Below, one piece after another: positions 7,247-16,285 of a stretch of 29,076 nt of DNA; within the stretch, counting starts at the first letter, position 1; each line of letters begins with the position of its first letter. Made by a program: the position numbers and the translations under genes. The DNA comes from Nemertoderma westbladi. Its lineage: Eukaryota > Xenacoelomorpha > Nemertodermatida > Nemertodermatidae. A model generated the notes under the pieces. That model was not told the origin of the DNA. It did not search any database and was given only the letters and a program-made list of their open reading frames with translations. Location of the stretch: contig JAUCBJ010003973.1 in the NCBI GenBank assembly GCA_032718475.1, positions 64,001 through 93,076 of the forward strand, read 5' to 3'.

Positions 7247-10200
7247 CTATTTGCTAATATTGGGTGGAGATTTGTAGTCTCCCGTCTCGTTTCTAGTCTC
7301 CTCAAGGAGCACGAGACGTTGTACAGGTCTGTCTACGGTACGGCCGTCGATAGTCCGTACAGTAACTGTTCTCACTATACCAGATGTAGGGTGCGTGGTC
7401 AAAATGACTCCAGTCAGCCAAAACCGTCTTCTCAGATTAGCTTCAGCCAATAAAACATGGTCACCACGTTTTAAACACCGGGTATTTAGATACCAGGAAG
7501 TTCTGGTTGAAATAGAGGGCAAATAATATTTCTGCCATATTTCCCAGAATTTATTTGCAAGTAATTGAGTGATTTTCCAAGCCTTGTTGCCGTATCCGTC
7601 ACTATCAACGGGTACCGAAATGGGCAACAATGTCGTCGGCGCCTGCATAAGCAGGTGCGCTGGTGTCAAGGCAAACTGTACGTCGTTATTGTCTGGGATC
7701 AAAGCGATCGGTCTGGTATTTAAGATTGCTTCGATTTCTATTAGTAACGTCGTCAGTTGGTCGTCTGTCAAGATGTGTTGCGTCGGTACGACTTTAGCCA
7801 TAGCTGTCTTTATTGAGCCAATCAGCCTTTCCCAAACGCCGCCTCTCCACGGACTGTCTGGAGTATTGAAAAACCAAACAATACGGTGAGGACGTAGTTC
7901 CTCGGAAATCTGGTTTTGGTCCAATTTTCTCAAAGCTCTGGTTATCTCGTTCCGTGCACCCACAAAGTTTGTCCCTTGGTCGCAGTATATGGATTTGACC
8001 AATCCACGTCTAGCGATAAATCGCCGTAAGGCTAGGATAAAGGCATTGGTGGACAAGTCTGTCACTCGCTCTATATGGACAGCTCTGCTGGCCATGCAGG
8101 TGAAGATCAATCCCCAACGTTTTACCTGTACCCTTCCGCGTTTCGCGATTATGGGTCCAAAACAGTCTATCCCTGTCTCAGTGAAAGGGGGTCTAAACGC
8201 CTGTAATCTCGCTAATGGTAGTTCACTCATTTCTTGGTGTCCTATCCTCGCGTGCACCTTCTTACAAATAATACAGTTCCGTGTTACCGAACTCAGTGCC
8301 TTACTAGGTCTAATCAGTACAAACCTCGAGCGTAAGTGTGATAGACAGTGGTGTCTACCTACGTGTTTGAGTTGTACATGTGCGTCCAGTATCATAGCGC
8401 GCTGTAATTCATGGTGTTGCGGTATGATGATAGGATACCTAAAGTCAAGTGCAAAGTCGATGTTTTGGAGTCTGGACTTGTGACAAAGTAAGCCCCGGTA
8501 AATAATCGGACTCCAACTCAAAATCGGTGAAGACTTAATCTGTTTACCTTGTTTGATCGCTGTGAACTCTCGTGCGAAATATCGCAATTGATAATGTCGA
8601 ATGATATCAACTTCACAGTGGCCAATTTCCTTTAAGGTAAGTCTTCTAGGAAAGTCGCGTTTGCCTCTGGCATATTGTCTCAATCGTTTGAGCCATGCTA
8701 ACTTGCGGCACGCGTCAGTCCATGATCTAGTTAGGTTTACTATCCTGTCAACGTAAGTGTTAGTGACGTCATCGGGTAAGGTGTAGTCGTAATGTGGATA
8801 CTTGTCTGGACTTGGTAGGCCCACGGGCCTTCCGGTAGGTTTGTCTGAGTCCCCAAGTACGTCAATCTCTACGGTCTTACCTTTGCCGTCCGCACCTAAT
8901 GTGTCGACTGGCAGTAATGGTTTCAACTCTACAGTGTCAGTGTGTTCCTGTGAGCCTGTAAGCTTCCTAACCTTAGTCACACGCTTACCTGTAGGTAAGT
9001 CAAGTACCTTCTTCGAGCGGAGTGTAATCCCTGTGGCCACATCTCTGTCGTCCAAAGAAGTCAAATTCGGTACGTCTCTAAAAGTCCGCTCCAATGGGTC
9101 TTCTAATGGAGTGTCTAGTAGACAGTCTGGTGAAGCGTCTGGTGAACAGTCTGGTGAGACGTCTGGTGAGACATAGCGCGGAACATCCGGCGAAATGTCC
9201 GGTCGTCGGTCCCAAAGTCTGTCTAGCGTAACTTCCGTCAGAAAGTCTGGTTCAAAGTCTGGTGGACAGTCGGTCGAGATGTCTGGTGAACAGTCTGGTG
9301 AGACGTCCGGTAGACATTCTGTCGAGAGTTCCATCAAACAATCTGGCGAAGAATCCGGAGAACAATCTGGTGTCTCTTCTGGTGAATAGTCTGGCGAGTA
9401 ATCTGGTGAACAATCCGGCGAAACGTCTGGTGAAATCTCCCGCGGAACATCCGGCGAAGGATTCATACAAGCGTCTGGTCGAGTGTCTGGCGAGACGTCT
9501 GGCGTAATGTCAGGTCTGGCGTCCAGGTCATCAGATTTCGTCCGTCCTTTTTTCCTCTTGACCTTGGCGTTGGCTTTCGCTTTAGACTTGACAACCTTGT
9601 CGAGTTTTATCTCGGCACCCTCTGGTATGGTGTTGGTTGTCGCGTCGAATAACGGTGGCCATTCGTCTGATGGTCGCTGTAGGAAATCGGGTCCTCTAAA
9701 CCAAAAGGATTTATTGTCCGGTTTACAAAAGTCAAGTGGTTGCATCCCCCGTGACGCGATGTCAGCTGGGTTCAGCTTCCCTGGACAGTGACGCCAATCT
9801 TGTTTGAGCGACCGGTCTAATATTTCAGCCCGTCTGTTGGCTACGAAAGTCTTGAACTCAAATGCTTCGTTGTTTATGTACCAAAGTACCAACGTCGCAT
9901 CCGTCCAATATGTGACCTTCAAGTTAGCCTCCAGCTCGCGTTGAACTAGACTGACAATATCGGTGGATATCGTCCCGGCTTGCAGCTCCCCACGAGGTAC
10001 AGTCATATACTTCAATGGCATTGTTCTAGCCCTTGAAGTAACGAGAGATACATCGTAGCTGTCCGATGTCACTTGTCGTCTAAGGTATAAAGTAACCCCC
10101 AATCCATCCTTGCTAGCGTCACTAAAGCTGTGAAGCTCTAAATCGGCAGGAAAGGTGGTTTGCAAAGGAAAGTATACCCTCGGTATGGTATAGTCTTGTA

Positions 10201-13200
10201 GGAACGTCAGTTGGGCTTCCCAGTCCCTCCATCGCTCAGCTAACTTTTCTGGGATGGGATCGTCCCATTCCAGTCCGGCTTGCCAAATGCTGCGGAGTAT
10301 GATCCTGGCATGTAGGATCACTGGACTAATGAAACACAATGGGTCATACAATCGACTCATGGTCGATAAGCAAGTCCTCTTTGTGAGAGGTCTAGTCTGG
10401 TCGTTGGACCTTACACGTACCCTAAAATTGTCGGTGTTAGGGTCCCAACTAAGTCCTAATACTTTGGTCGTCGGCTGAGGTTCTAGGTCTAAGTCCAAGT
10501 CACCTCCGCTACGATCCGTCGGGTCAAATGAGTTCAACAGTTCGGGTTCGTTGGAAGCGAACTTCGTCAGGTGAAATCCGCCCTCAGCGAGACAATCCTG
10601 GAGTTGGTGTGCTACGGTTGTAGCGCGCTCCAAGGTGTCACAACTCTTGAGGCCGTCATCCACGTAGAAATCTCGTTCCACGGTCCGAACTACTTCTGGG
10701 TCAAATTGGTCTCGTCTGTCTAATGCTGTCTGCTTCAATGCGTACATGGTGCAGTTGGGGCTGTCCCTGGCTCCGAATACTCTTACCTGCATTTGGTAAG
10801 TTTCTGGCGGAAGTTGTAAGTTTCCGTCCGGATACCAAAGAAACCTCAAACTGTCCCTGTCCCGCTCCAAAGCCTTAATCTGGTGAAACATGGCCTCTAC
10901 GTCACAGGTGAAAGCCACTTTGCGTTGTCTAAAACGCATTAGGACTCCCATGAGGTAATTATTCATATTCGGCCCGTCCATCAGTTCGCTATTCATAGAC
11001 ATCCCTTGGTAAAGCGCAGCGCAGTCGTTGACTACACGCACCTTGCCAGGTTTGTCCGGGTGTCGAACAAAATGATGTGGCAGGTAATATGTCTGGTCTG
11101 TAGTTACCTCAGGATTTAACATCCTAATGGCGTATCCCTTTTGGAGATACGTCTGAAGTTGTGCGTTGTATTGCATATGGGCCGTCTCGTCTCGCAACAA
11201 TCGCTGCCTTATTGATTTGAGTCGCCTCAAAGCAAGCGGGTAATTGTTAACGAGCTTAGGTTGTCCATTGCACCACAACATACCAACCTCATAGTGGCCA
11301 TTCGCGGTCTGGCGAATGGTATCTCTCATAATATTTAATGACCGTTTTTCCTGTTCTGACATAGCGGTCTCGTAACTACCGGGTTCTGCTGAGTCCTGTT
11401 CCAACCATTGTATGGTCCGTTCAGTCAGCAGTCGGTCAAGCGCTGCTTGCACTGCGCCATGGTCCTCGTCCACGTCTTCGTCCGCTGCGGTGGCTAGTGT
11501 CAATGTGTCTGGTAGGCTCGCAAGCCTTCCGGTGTCACTAGTCGGCGTCGAATTGTCGTGCGGCGGTTTGACAACCTTTTGATCTGTCAGTAGGCTCGCA
11601 AGCCTTCCAAGATCAACGACCGGTGTCGAAGCCTGGTGGGTGGGGTCAATGACCTTCGGATTTTTCGGTAGGCTCGCAAGCCTTCCAAAATCCTCGTTCA
11701 TCGAGTCATCCACGGCAACAACCCTTTGGCCTTCAGTAGTCAATACAACCTGGTCTACTGCAAGTAGTTGTAAGTCAGAGGTCCGTATGGTCGTGTCCAG
11801 ATCGGTTACGTCAGTATCGGTGGCGTCTGCGTTAGTGACGCAAGTCTGTCGTAGTGCCGTCCGTACAATTGGACCATGGGAGTGTGAAGGAGAATTATCT
11901 ATCGTGTTAGTCAATAAACTACACGTACTTAAAACGTCGTCCTCCTGGTCACTTACCTCTAGTGAACGTATTGGTGCTCTAGTATACCAACCTATGGGAG
12001 TTCTACATGCGTAGGGGTTGCCCGCTGTAATAACAGATGGGCGTGTCTCCCATACCTGATGTAAGTTAAACTGGTCTGTCCCAATTAACATCGCAATGGA
12101 ACGATAATTGACAGGACATTCCGGTATTCCAAGGTGTCGGAAATACTTACGATCTTCCGGTGATTGCTCTGGCACAGGGCCGAGCAAGTTACTAAAGTCC
12201 TTCGTAGCTGCAAAGGTCAAAATTCTTACCGGAAGTAATGAACGCTCCTCCTTGCTGTGTTCCGCTTTGGAAAGAAGAGTGTCTAAAGTTAGTTTTACTC
12301 TCGTCACAGGAATCGCTCTCTTACCATGCATGCTGCTTACAGTATACTGAGCAGTCTTACCTTGACTCAAGTCCGTAACTACGTCGGCTACTTGTTCGTC
12401 GACATAGCTATGCGATGACGCAGAGTCTAAGATGGCGTATATACGCTTGCTCCCTCGGGTTCCGGTAATCTTTATAGGAATCACGCTAAACCCTTTCAAT
12501 TGGTTCTGTGTGAGGAGCGTTATCGATGGCTGTTCCTCACCTGCATGCACGTAGAAAGTGTCGTCTTCCTCCTCGTCCTCGTCCGATGATCCTGACTGAT
12601 CCATACAGTCGGTATAAAAGGTACGGATCTCGCGCGGCGCACGCTCCTTATAAAGCGCGTCGCATCTAGCCGCTTTATCGGGATGCTCTCGTCGAAAGCG
12701 TCTGGTCGGAGTATGACTGGTTGTGTGAAGCAACGCGTCATGGTTACGTCCACACAGAGAACATGTATCGTCGCTCGGGCAATCCTTCCGGACGTGTCCT
12801 GGCTTCATACATCTCCAACAGGAATCTAGAGATCGGATTTGGAGTCTCCTCTTCTCGATCCCTAACTCTTTAAAAGCGCGACATCCACGTAGTTTATGTC
12901 CGCTATGGTTTCTGCCGTTCCGCTCGCAGTATGAGCATCCCACAAAGTCCGCCGGCAACTGTTGTCGTGGCTGCGTGGTGCCTATAGGCGTCAGAACTTT
13001 AGAAGTCTCAGTAGGGGTGGCGTAAGTAACGGCTTTCGCGTTCGTCGGAAACGGTTTAGTCCGATTCGGCGCAGAAACAGTTATCCCTTCCGCCGCGATA
13101 TGGTGATCGGTATAGTTCGATCGAGTCTCGATCACGGCCTCCCGTGAAATAAGTTGATAGACATCGGTGAGTTTTAATAACCCTCCGGCCTCTTCACGCT

Positions 13201-13891
13201 GGTACTCGATGCGTCGCCATTCTCGTCGTAGTCGATGATGAAGTCGACCGATTATTCGAATGAGAACCGTCGGTGCGTTAGCGTACTCGAGTTGTCCAAT
13301 GGACCGTAAAGTCCCTATAGCGTTCTTTATTTCGTCCGCGAGTCGTAGAAGGTCGATCGGTCTCGAAATGTTGCCTCCTCTGCAGAGGTCTTCAATGATG
13401 GATTTAGCCATGGCGACATTACCGCCGTAAATCGAATACAAAAGGTCGTACGCCAACTCAAAGGCATCGGGAACTCCAATAAAGGTTTCCGCTAATCGTT
13501 TCGGCTCACCAGACAGGACTTGGAGCAAGTAGTTAAACTTCTCCGTCGAGGTGAAAGCACACTTAGCGATCTGGGACTCTACGTAGTCTACCAGTGTGCG
13601 CCAGTGTTTCGCGTTGCCAGAGAACTTCGGCGGTTGCTGTGCCGGTAATCCGTGTCTAGCCGCGAATTTCGCAATCTCGCTAACTAAATCCAACTGTCCG
13701 CGTCCCTGTTCGGCGGCGTCGTCCAGTCGCTCCCTTCCGCGCGTTGTTCGTCGGTAGGAATTATTAACGGGATCTTCTTCTCGATGTGTCGGAGTCCGTC
13801 TAGTCTCCTGTTCTCTCCTCGGTGGTCGATGTTGTCTAGGTTGTTCCAACTCCACGCTGGTCCGTGATCGATCCGACGGTTGCGCTTCGAG
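7247..13891 (-). CDS. BEL/Pao Gag-Pol polyprotein, part downstream of the UGA
   Basis: Opens directly after the stop of the upstream ORF, in the same frame. No ATG occurs until about residue 149 (counting from GTG 13855), already inside DUF1759, so it must be reached by readthrough or splicing. Domains, counted from 13855: DUF1759 capsid-like ~60-220; zinc knuckles ~308-370 (CSYC...H...C, CWRC...GH...C, CSLC); aspartic protease LDSASSHSY ~473; a GRLASLP repeat zone ~720-800; RT with YVDDGL at ~1063; Pao RNase H-like FSDASKDGLG; an SPD-repeat insert ~1446-1583; H2C2 finger and DDE integrase with GIDCFGP (~1891), YCDQGTNF (~1957) and VWERLIG (~2004); DUF5641 ~2100-2190. It makes and integrates element cDNA in cytoplasmic particles. 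The protease has DSA in place of the commoner DSG/DTG. Ends with the typical LV-LEE tail. Confidence 0.92.
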   Translation of the reverse strand, partial: LEAQPSDRSRTSVELEQPRQHRPPRREQETRRTPTHREEDPVNNSYRRTTRGRERLDDAAEQGRGQLDLVSEIAKFAARHGLPAQQPPKFSGNAKHWRTLVDYVESQIAKCAFTSTEKFNYLLQVLSGEPKRLAETFIGVPDAFELAYDLLYSIYGGNVAMAKSIIEDLCRGGNISRPIDLLRLADEIKNAIGTLRSIGQLEYANAPTVLIRIIGRLHHRLRREWRRIEYQREEAGGLLKLTDVYQLISREAVIETRSNYTDHHIAAEGITVSAPNRTKPFPTNAKAVTYATPTETSKVLTPIGTTQPRQQLPADFVGCSYCERNGRNHSGHKLRGCRAFKELGIEKRRLQIRSLDSCWRCMKPGHVRKDCPSDDTCSLCGRNHDALLHTTSHTPTRRFRREHPDKAARCDALYKERAPREIRTFYTDCMDQSGSSDEDEEEDDTFYVHAGEEQPSITLLTQNQLKGFSVIPIKITGTRGSKRIYAILDSASSHSYVDEQVADVVTDLSQGKTAQYTVSSMHGKRAIPVTRVKLTLDTLLSKAEHSKEERSLLPVRILTFAATKDFSNLLGPVPEQSPEDRKYFRHLGIPECPVNYRSIAMLIGTDQFNLHQVWETRPSVITAGNPYACRTPIGWYTRAPIRSLEVSDQEDDVLSTCSLLTNTIDNSPSHSHGPIVRTALRQTCVTNADATDTDVTDLDTTIRTSDLQLLAVDQVVLTTEGQRVVAVDDSMNEDFGRLASLPKNPKVIDPTHQASTPVVDLGRLASLLTDQKVVKPPHDNSTPTSDTGRLASLPDTLTLATAADEDVDEDHGAVQAALDRLLTERTIQWLEQDSAEPGSYETAMSEQEKRSLNIMRDTIRQTANGHYEVGMLWCNGQPKLVNNYPLALRRLKSIRQRLLRDETAHMQYNAQLQTYLQKGYAIRMLNPEVTTDQTYYLPHHFVRHPDKPGKVRVVNDCAALYQGMSMNSELMDGPNMNNYLMGVLMRFRQRKVAFTCDVEAMFHQIKALERDRDSLRFLWYPDGNLQLPPETYQMQVRVFGARDSPNCTMYALKQTALDRRDQFDPEVVRTVERDFYVDDGLKSCDTLERATTVAHQLQDCLAEGGFHLTKFASNEPELLNSFDPTDRSGGDLDLDLEPQPTTKVLGLSWDPNTDNFRVRVRSNDQTRPLTKRTCLSTMSRLYDPLCFISPVILHARIILRSIWQAGLEWDDPIPEKLAERWRDWEAQLTFLQDYTIPRVYFPLQTTFPADLELHSFSDASKDGLGVTLYLRRQVTSDSYDVSLVTSRARTMPLKYMTVPRGELQAGTISTDIVSLVQRELEANLKVTYWTDATLVLWYINNEAFEFKTFVANRRAEILDRSLKQDWRHCPGKLNPADIASRGMQPLDFCKPDNKSFWFRGPDFLQRPSDEWPPLFDATTNTIPEGAEIKLDKVVKSKAKANAKVKRKKGRTKSDDLDARPDITPDVSPDTRPDACMNPSPDVPREISPDVSPDCSPDYSPDYSPEETPDCSPDSSPDCLMELSTECLPDVSPDCSPDISTDCPPDFEPDFLTEVTLDRLWDRRPDISPDVPRYVSPDVSPDCSPDASPDCLLDTPLEDPLERTFRDVPNLTSLDDRDVATGITLRSKKVLDLPTGKRVTKVRKLTGSQEHTDTVELKPLLPVDTLGADGKGKTVEIDVLGDSDKPTGRPVGLPSPDKYPHYDYTLPDDVTNTYVDRIVNLTRSWTDACRKLAWLKRLRQYARGKRDFPRRLTLKEIGHCEVDIIRHYQLRYFAREFTAIKQGKQIKSSPILSWSPIIYRGLLCHKSRLQNIDFALDFRYPIIIPQHHELQRAMILDAHVQLKHVGRHHCLSHLRSRFVLIRPSKALSSVTRNCIICKKVHARIGHQEMSELPLARLQAFRPPFTETGIDCFGPIIAKRGRVQVKRWGLIFTCMASRAVHIERVTDLSTNAFILALRRFIARRGLVKSIYCDQGTNFVGARNEITRALRKLDQNQISEELRPHRIVWFFNTPDSPWRGGVWERLIGSIKTAMAKVVPTQHILTDDQLTTLLIEIEAILNTRPIALIPDNNDVQFALTPAHLLMQAPTTLLPISVPVDSDGYGNKAWKITQLLANKFWEIWQKYYLPSISTRTSWYLNTRCLKRGDHVLLAEANLRRRFWLTGVILTTHPTSGIVRTVTVRTIDGRTVDRPVQRLVLLEETRNETGDYKSPPNISK
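9110..9525 (-). repeat. SPD-x tetrapeptide repeat insert between RNase H and integrase
   Basis: Encodes ~140 residues made mostly of x-S/R-P-D units (e.g. SPDVSPDCSPDYSPDYSPE), i.e. a degenerate 12-bp DNA repeat, preceded by a Lys-rich KSKAKANAKVKRKK stretch. The frame is kept throughout. BEL/Pao polyproteins normally have a short linker here. Likely disordered and expandable by slippage. Confidence 0.9.
11511..11686 (-). repeat. Three GRLASLP protein repeats carrying the 20-bp palindromic word
   Basis: Copies of the word at 11511-11530, 11589-11608 (first base A) and 11667-11686, spaced 78 bp (26 codons). The surrounding amino acids repeat too, with an STPxxD-GRLASL-KV-P pattern, so these three arose as a tandem protein repeat. 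All are read in the same phase (GGA AGG CTT). They lie between the protease and the RT. Confidence 0.9.
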
Positions 13892-13894
13892 TCA
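13892..13894 (-). promoter_or_regulatory. Candidate UGA readthrough site
   Basis: UGA followed by CUC, in frame with both flanking ORFs. UGA-C is among the leakiest stop contexts known in eukaryotes, although the strongest form, UGA-CUA, is not exactly met. No downstream RNA structure was examined quantitatively. Confidence 0.55.
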
Positions 13895-16090
13895 TTCTTC
13901 GAGTTGAGCTATTCTGTCCGTCATCTCGGTGAACTGTTTAGCGCTGATCGTTTCCGCTGGTTTCAACGTGGGTTTCTGTTGGGGTGTTTCTCGTGGAGGA
14001 TTGTCGATATAGGGATTCGTCGACCTCTCCTCTCGTTTGTAATCTTCCGCCGCTCCAGTACGGAATATTTCCCGTTCCGTCGACTCCGAGTCACTAGATG
14101 AGTCGCTATCGTCCGGATAAGGTGGTTGGCGGGTTCGTGTCCGGCGTATTATCCTTGGTCGAGTTCGTTGTGATCTGGGATCTACGGCTCTCCGTTGTTC
14201 GGCAGGCTCGCAAGCCTTCCACGAAGTCGTAGGTCTCGTTAAACATTGGGTGAGAGGTCTAGTAAAAACATCGGAGTTAAGCTCTATTGTAGGTTTATAA
14301 ATGACTGGGTTCGCGCAGCACGTCACAGGTTTAACTTGTAATGGTTTACTCACCTGTTTTACTGTCATAAACGCAGGTTCGTCTCTCTCTACAAGTAAAC
14401 TACGGCTTACAGTAGGTGGACTACTTATCTTACCTGCTAAAATTGGCGATGAAGTCGCCCTAGGTTGCGGTATTTCCGTCATAACAAACCTGTTGCCTTG
14501 CGTCGAATGCACAGGCGTTATTTCCTTAGGTTTCGTAACAAAGACCGGTTTTATCGGAGTCGTGGGTTTGAGCATAGGAATAACTTGGGGAAAACGTTTA
14601 CAGTAATCCTCGATGAACTCCTCTCCTCGATCTATCGCTCCCACGCTTCCTTCCTCGATCCGCTTCTGTATTCCGCGATATCGAGCTTCCATACGATCCA
14701 GGGCAGACAAGTCGTGTCCAGTTCGCGATCTTATAGATCTATCTCTCGCGTCGAGTTCGAGGTCCGCTTGCGCGATCGCTGTCTCGCGCGATCTACGATT
14801 CAATTCGAACTGTAGTTGCATCTCTCTTTCGCGTCGATCTGCATCCTGTTGTTGTGCCGCTAACTCCGCTTCCTGTATAGCTAAACGAGCGTTTATTTGT
14901 CGCGCCTCCAACTTGGCACGAGCGTCGGATGCTGCTTTCTTCCGTGCTAACTCAGCTGCGTTTACCGCCGCAACTCGTGCTAGCTCGTCAGCCGCTGCCT
15001 GTCGTGCTAGCTCGTCAGCTGCTGCCGCCTGTCGTGCTAACTCGTCGGCTGCTGCCGCCGCGGCCGCTTCTCGCGCTAAGTCCTCCTCCAGTCTCCGCAT
15101 CTCTGATGCTTCGAACTCAGCCTGCGCTTGAAGTTTCGCAAGTTTCGCTACGTCCTCTCTGCGCTGTTTTTCTCCTTCGATGGCGATCTGTGCCATCTGT
15201 AGTTGCGCTTCTTCCTCGGCGACTTGTTGTCGGCGTGCGACCTCCTGTTGTTGTCGAATAATTACAGACGCTGTTCTACTAACGTCGCCAACGTCGCCAA
15301 CGTCGCTCCGTACGCTAACGAACGATCTATCCAGTGGTGGATGTTGGTAGGCTCGCGAGCCTTCCGTAGTGAGAACTTCCGTCGTCCCTCGCGGTTCGAC
15401 TTCCAGTTCGTCGATCGGTACGCCGCATCTACGAAGAAAATTGGTCAGCGTTTCCAACCTTCCGTCCAGGCAGTAGAGTTCTTCTTCCTCTTCGGGTTGT
15501 AACAACGCGTCCGAAACTGACTCACCTAGCAGTTGGTCGAACTGCTCCTGTTGAGCCAATCTTATCACAGACTTAAACTGGATAAGGCTTTCTCTCGCAC
15601 TTACCAATTTATCTACTATCTTTACCTGAGTAAAGTTGTCGCCACGCAACTCTGCAAGTTCGTGCAAACCTTTAAGTTTATCTACGGAGGCATGTACCCT
15701 ACTTTCTATCCTTACCTGTAAGGTGTAGAACTCGTATCTCGACATCGGGGCGGTTAACTCGCGTAAAACGCGAAAACCTTCTCCGAGGTTCCGAGTAATC
15801 TGGACCATGTGTCCTCCTATACTTCTAATAACGTTCTCCTGGCTTCCAGTCGAACTTACCATGTCCGGTTCCCGCGATCTAGTCTGCGGGACGGTAAGGA
15901 AATCTTCGATTCTGCCGTCGCCACGCATTGCGATTTCCGGTATTTCCGTTCGGGGTACCGGCGACGCAAGCGGTGTGACATCGGTGGAATCTCGGGTTCT
16001 CCTTCTCGGTTCGTCTACTGTCGATCTGTCCGGGTCGCACGAGTCATAGTCGGTAGGTGGGTATCTCGTCGAATGGGGTGTGTCACTCAT
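13892..16090 (-). CDS. BEL/Pao Gag N-terminal ORF with long coiled coil, ending in leaky-context UGA
   Basis: 732 codons from ATG 16090. Residues ~110-200 (YTLQVRIESRV...RESLIQF...LLGE) resemble the helical N-terminal region common in BEL/Pao Gag. Residues ~270-450 are a long charged and alanine-rich coiled coil with repeats of ADELARQAA. The rest is Pro/Thr-rich with a basic TRPRIIRRTRTRQ patch and an acidic SDSSSDSES stretch. The ORF ends GAA GAA TGA C, and the next 12 codons plus the whole polyprotein continue in the same frame. This suggests a structural Gag extension made alone most of the time, with occasional readthrough to Gag-Pol. The alternative is one disabling nonsense mutation in an otherwise intact element. 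It also holds two copies of the 20-bp palindromic word, in two other phases. Confidence 0.85.
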   Translation of the reverse strand: MSDTPHSTRYPPTDYDSCDPDRSTVDEPRRRTRDSTDVTPLASPVPRTEIPEIAMRGDGRIEDFLTVPQTRSREPDMVSSTGSQENVIRSIGGHMVQITRNLGEGFRVLRELTAPMSRYEFYTLQVRIESRVHASVDKLKGLHELAELRGDNFTQVKIVDKLVSARESLIQFKSVIRLAQQEQFDQLLGESVSDALLQPEEEEELYCLDGRLETLTNFLRRCGVPIDELEVEPRGTTEVLTTEGSRAYQHPPLDRSFVSVRSDVGDVGDVSRTASVIIRQQQEVARRQQVAEEEAQLQMAQIAIEGEKQRREDVAKLAKLQAQAEFEASEMRRLEEDLAREAAAAAAADELARQAAAADELARQAAADELARVAAVNAAELARKKAASDARAKLEARQINARLAIQEAELAAQQQDADRREREMQLQFELNRRSRETAIAQADLELDARDRSIRSRTGHDLSALDRMEARYRGIQKRIEEGSVGAIDRGEEFIEDYCKRFPQVIPMLKPTTPIKPVFVTKPKEITPVHSTQGNRFVMTEIPQPRATSSPILAGKISSPPTVSRSLLVERDEPAFMTVKQVSKPLQVKPVTCCANPVIYKPTIELNSDVFTRPLTQCLTRPTTSWKACEPAEQRRAVDPRSQRTRPRIIRRTRTRQPPYPDDSDSSSDSESTEREIFRTGAAEDYKREERSTNPYIDNPPRETPQQKPTLKPAETISAKQFTEMTDRIAQLEE
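14201..14220. repeat. 20-bp palindromic word in Gag ORF, second phase
   Basis: GGCAGGCTCGCAAGCCTTCC, one base from consensus. On the - strand it is read as W-KACEP-A, i.e. shifted one base relative to the GRLASLP copies. Confidence 0.85.
15346..15365. repeat. 20-bp palindromic word in Gag ORF, third phase
   Basis: GGTAGGCTCGCGAGCCTTCC. The centre is CGCG, making AGGCTCGCGAGCCT a perfect 14-bp palindrome. It is read as EGSRAYQ, the remaining reading phase. Confidence 0.85.
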
Positions 16091-16147
16091 GTCTTATTAT
16101 ATACGTCAAGTACGGGTAATAAAATGTCAAGTGTCTGAATGTTGAAG

Positions 16148-16285
16148 TGTCAAACTTACCTAACCGGTACAAATAAATCAACAAGTCAGAATGTCGAAAT
16201 GTCAAAATGTCGAAATGTACAAATGTCAAACTTACCTTGATATATATATATATATCATATATATACCCTAACCGGTACAAATAAA
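16148..16285 (-). repeat. Leader duplication with TA microsatellite and doubled splice-donor-like motif
   Basis: TGTCAAACTTACCT occurs at 16148 and 16224, and TAACCGGTACAAATAAA at 16161 and 16269. This is an imperfect tandem duplication whose second copy is split by a ~32-bp TA-rich microsatellite (16238-16268). On the - strand both copies read AGGTAAGTTTGACA, a good 5' splice consensus, just upstream of the Gag ATG. ATGTCGAAATGTC-like short repeats lie between them. Confidence 0.65.

Larger units (their letters stand above)
7247..16090 (-). mobile_element. BEL/Pao LTR retrotransposon, complete coding body
   Basis: A single frame is open from ATG 16090 to 7247 except for one TGA at 13892-13894, giving 745 codons ahead of a 2200-codon Gag-Pol part. 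All BEL/Pao domains occur in order with catalytic residues intact: Gag (DUF1759), CCHC knuckles, DUF1758 protease, YVDD RT, Pao-type RNase H, H2C2 and DDE integrase, DUF5641. The lack of frameshifts over 8.8 kb suggests a young, possibly active copy. LTRs must lie in the non-coding flanks (about 5.7-7.2 kb and above 16.1 kb) but I could not delimit them. Confidence 0.9.
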
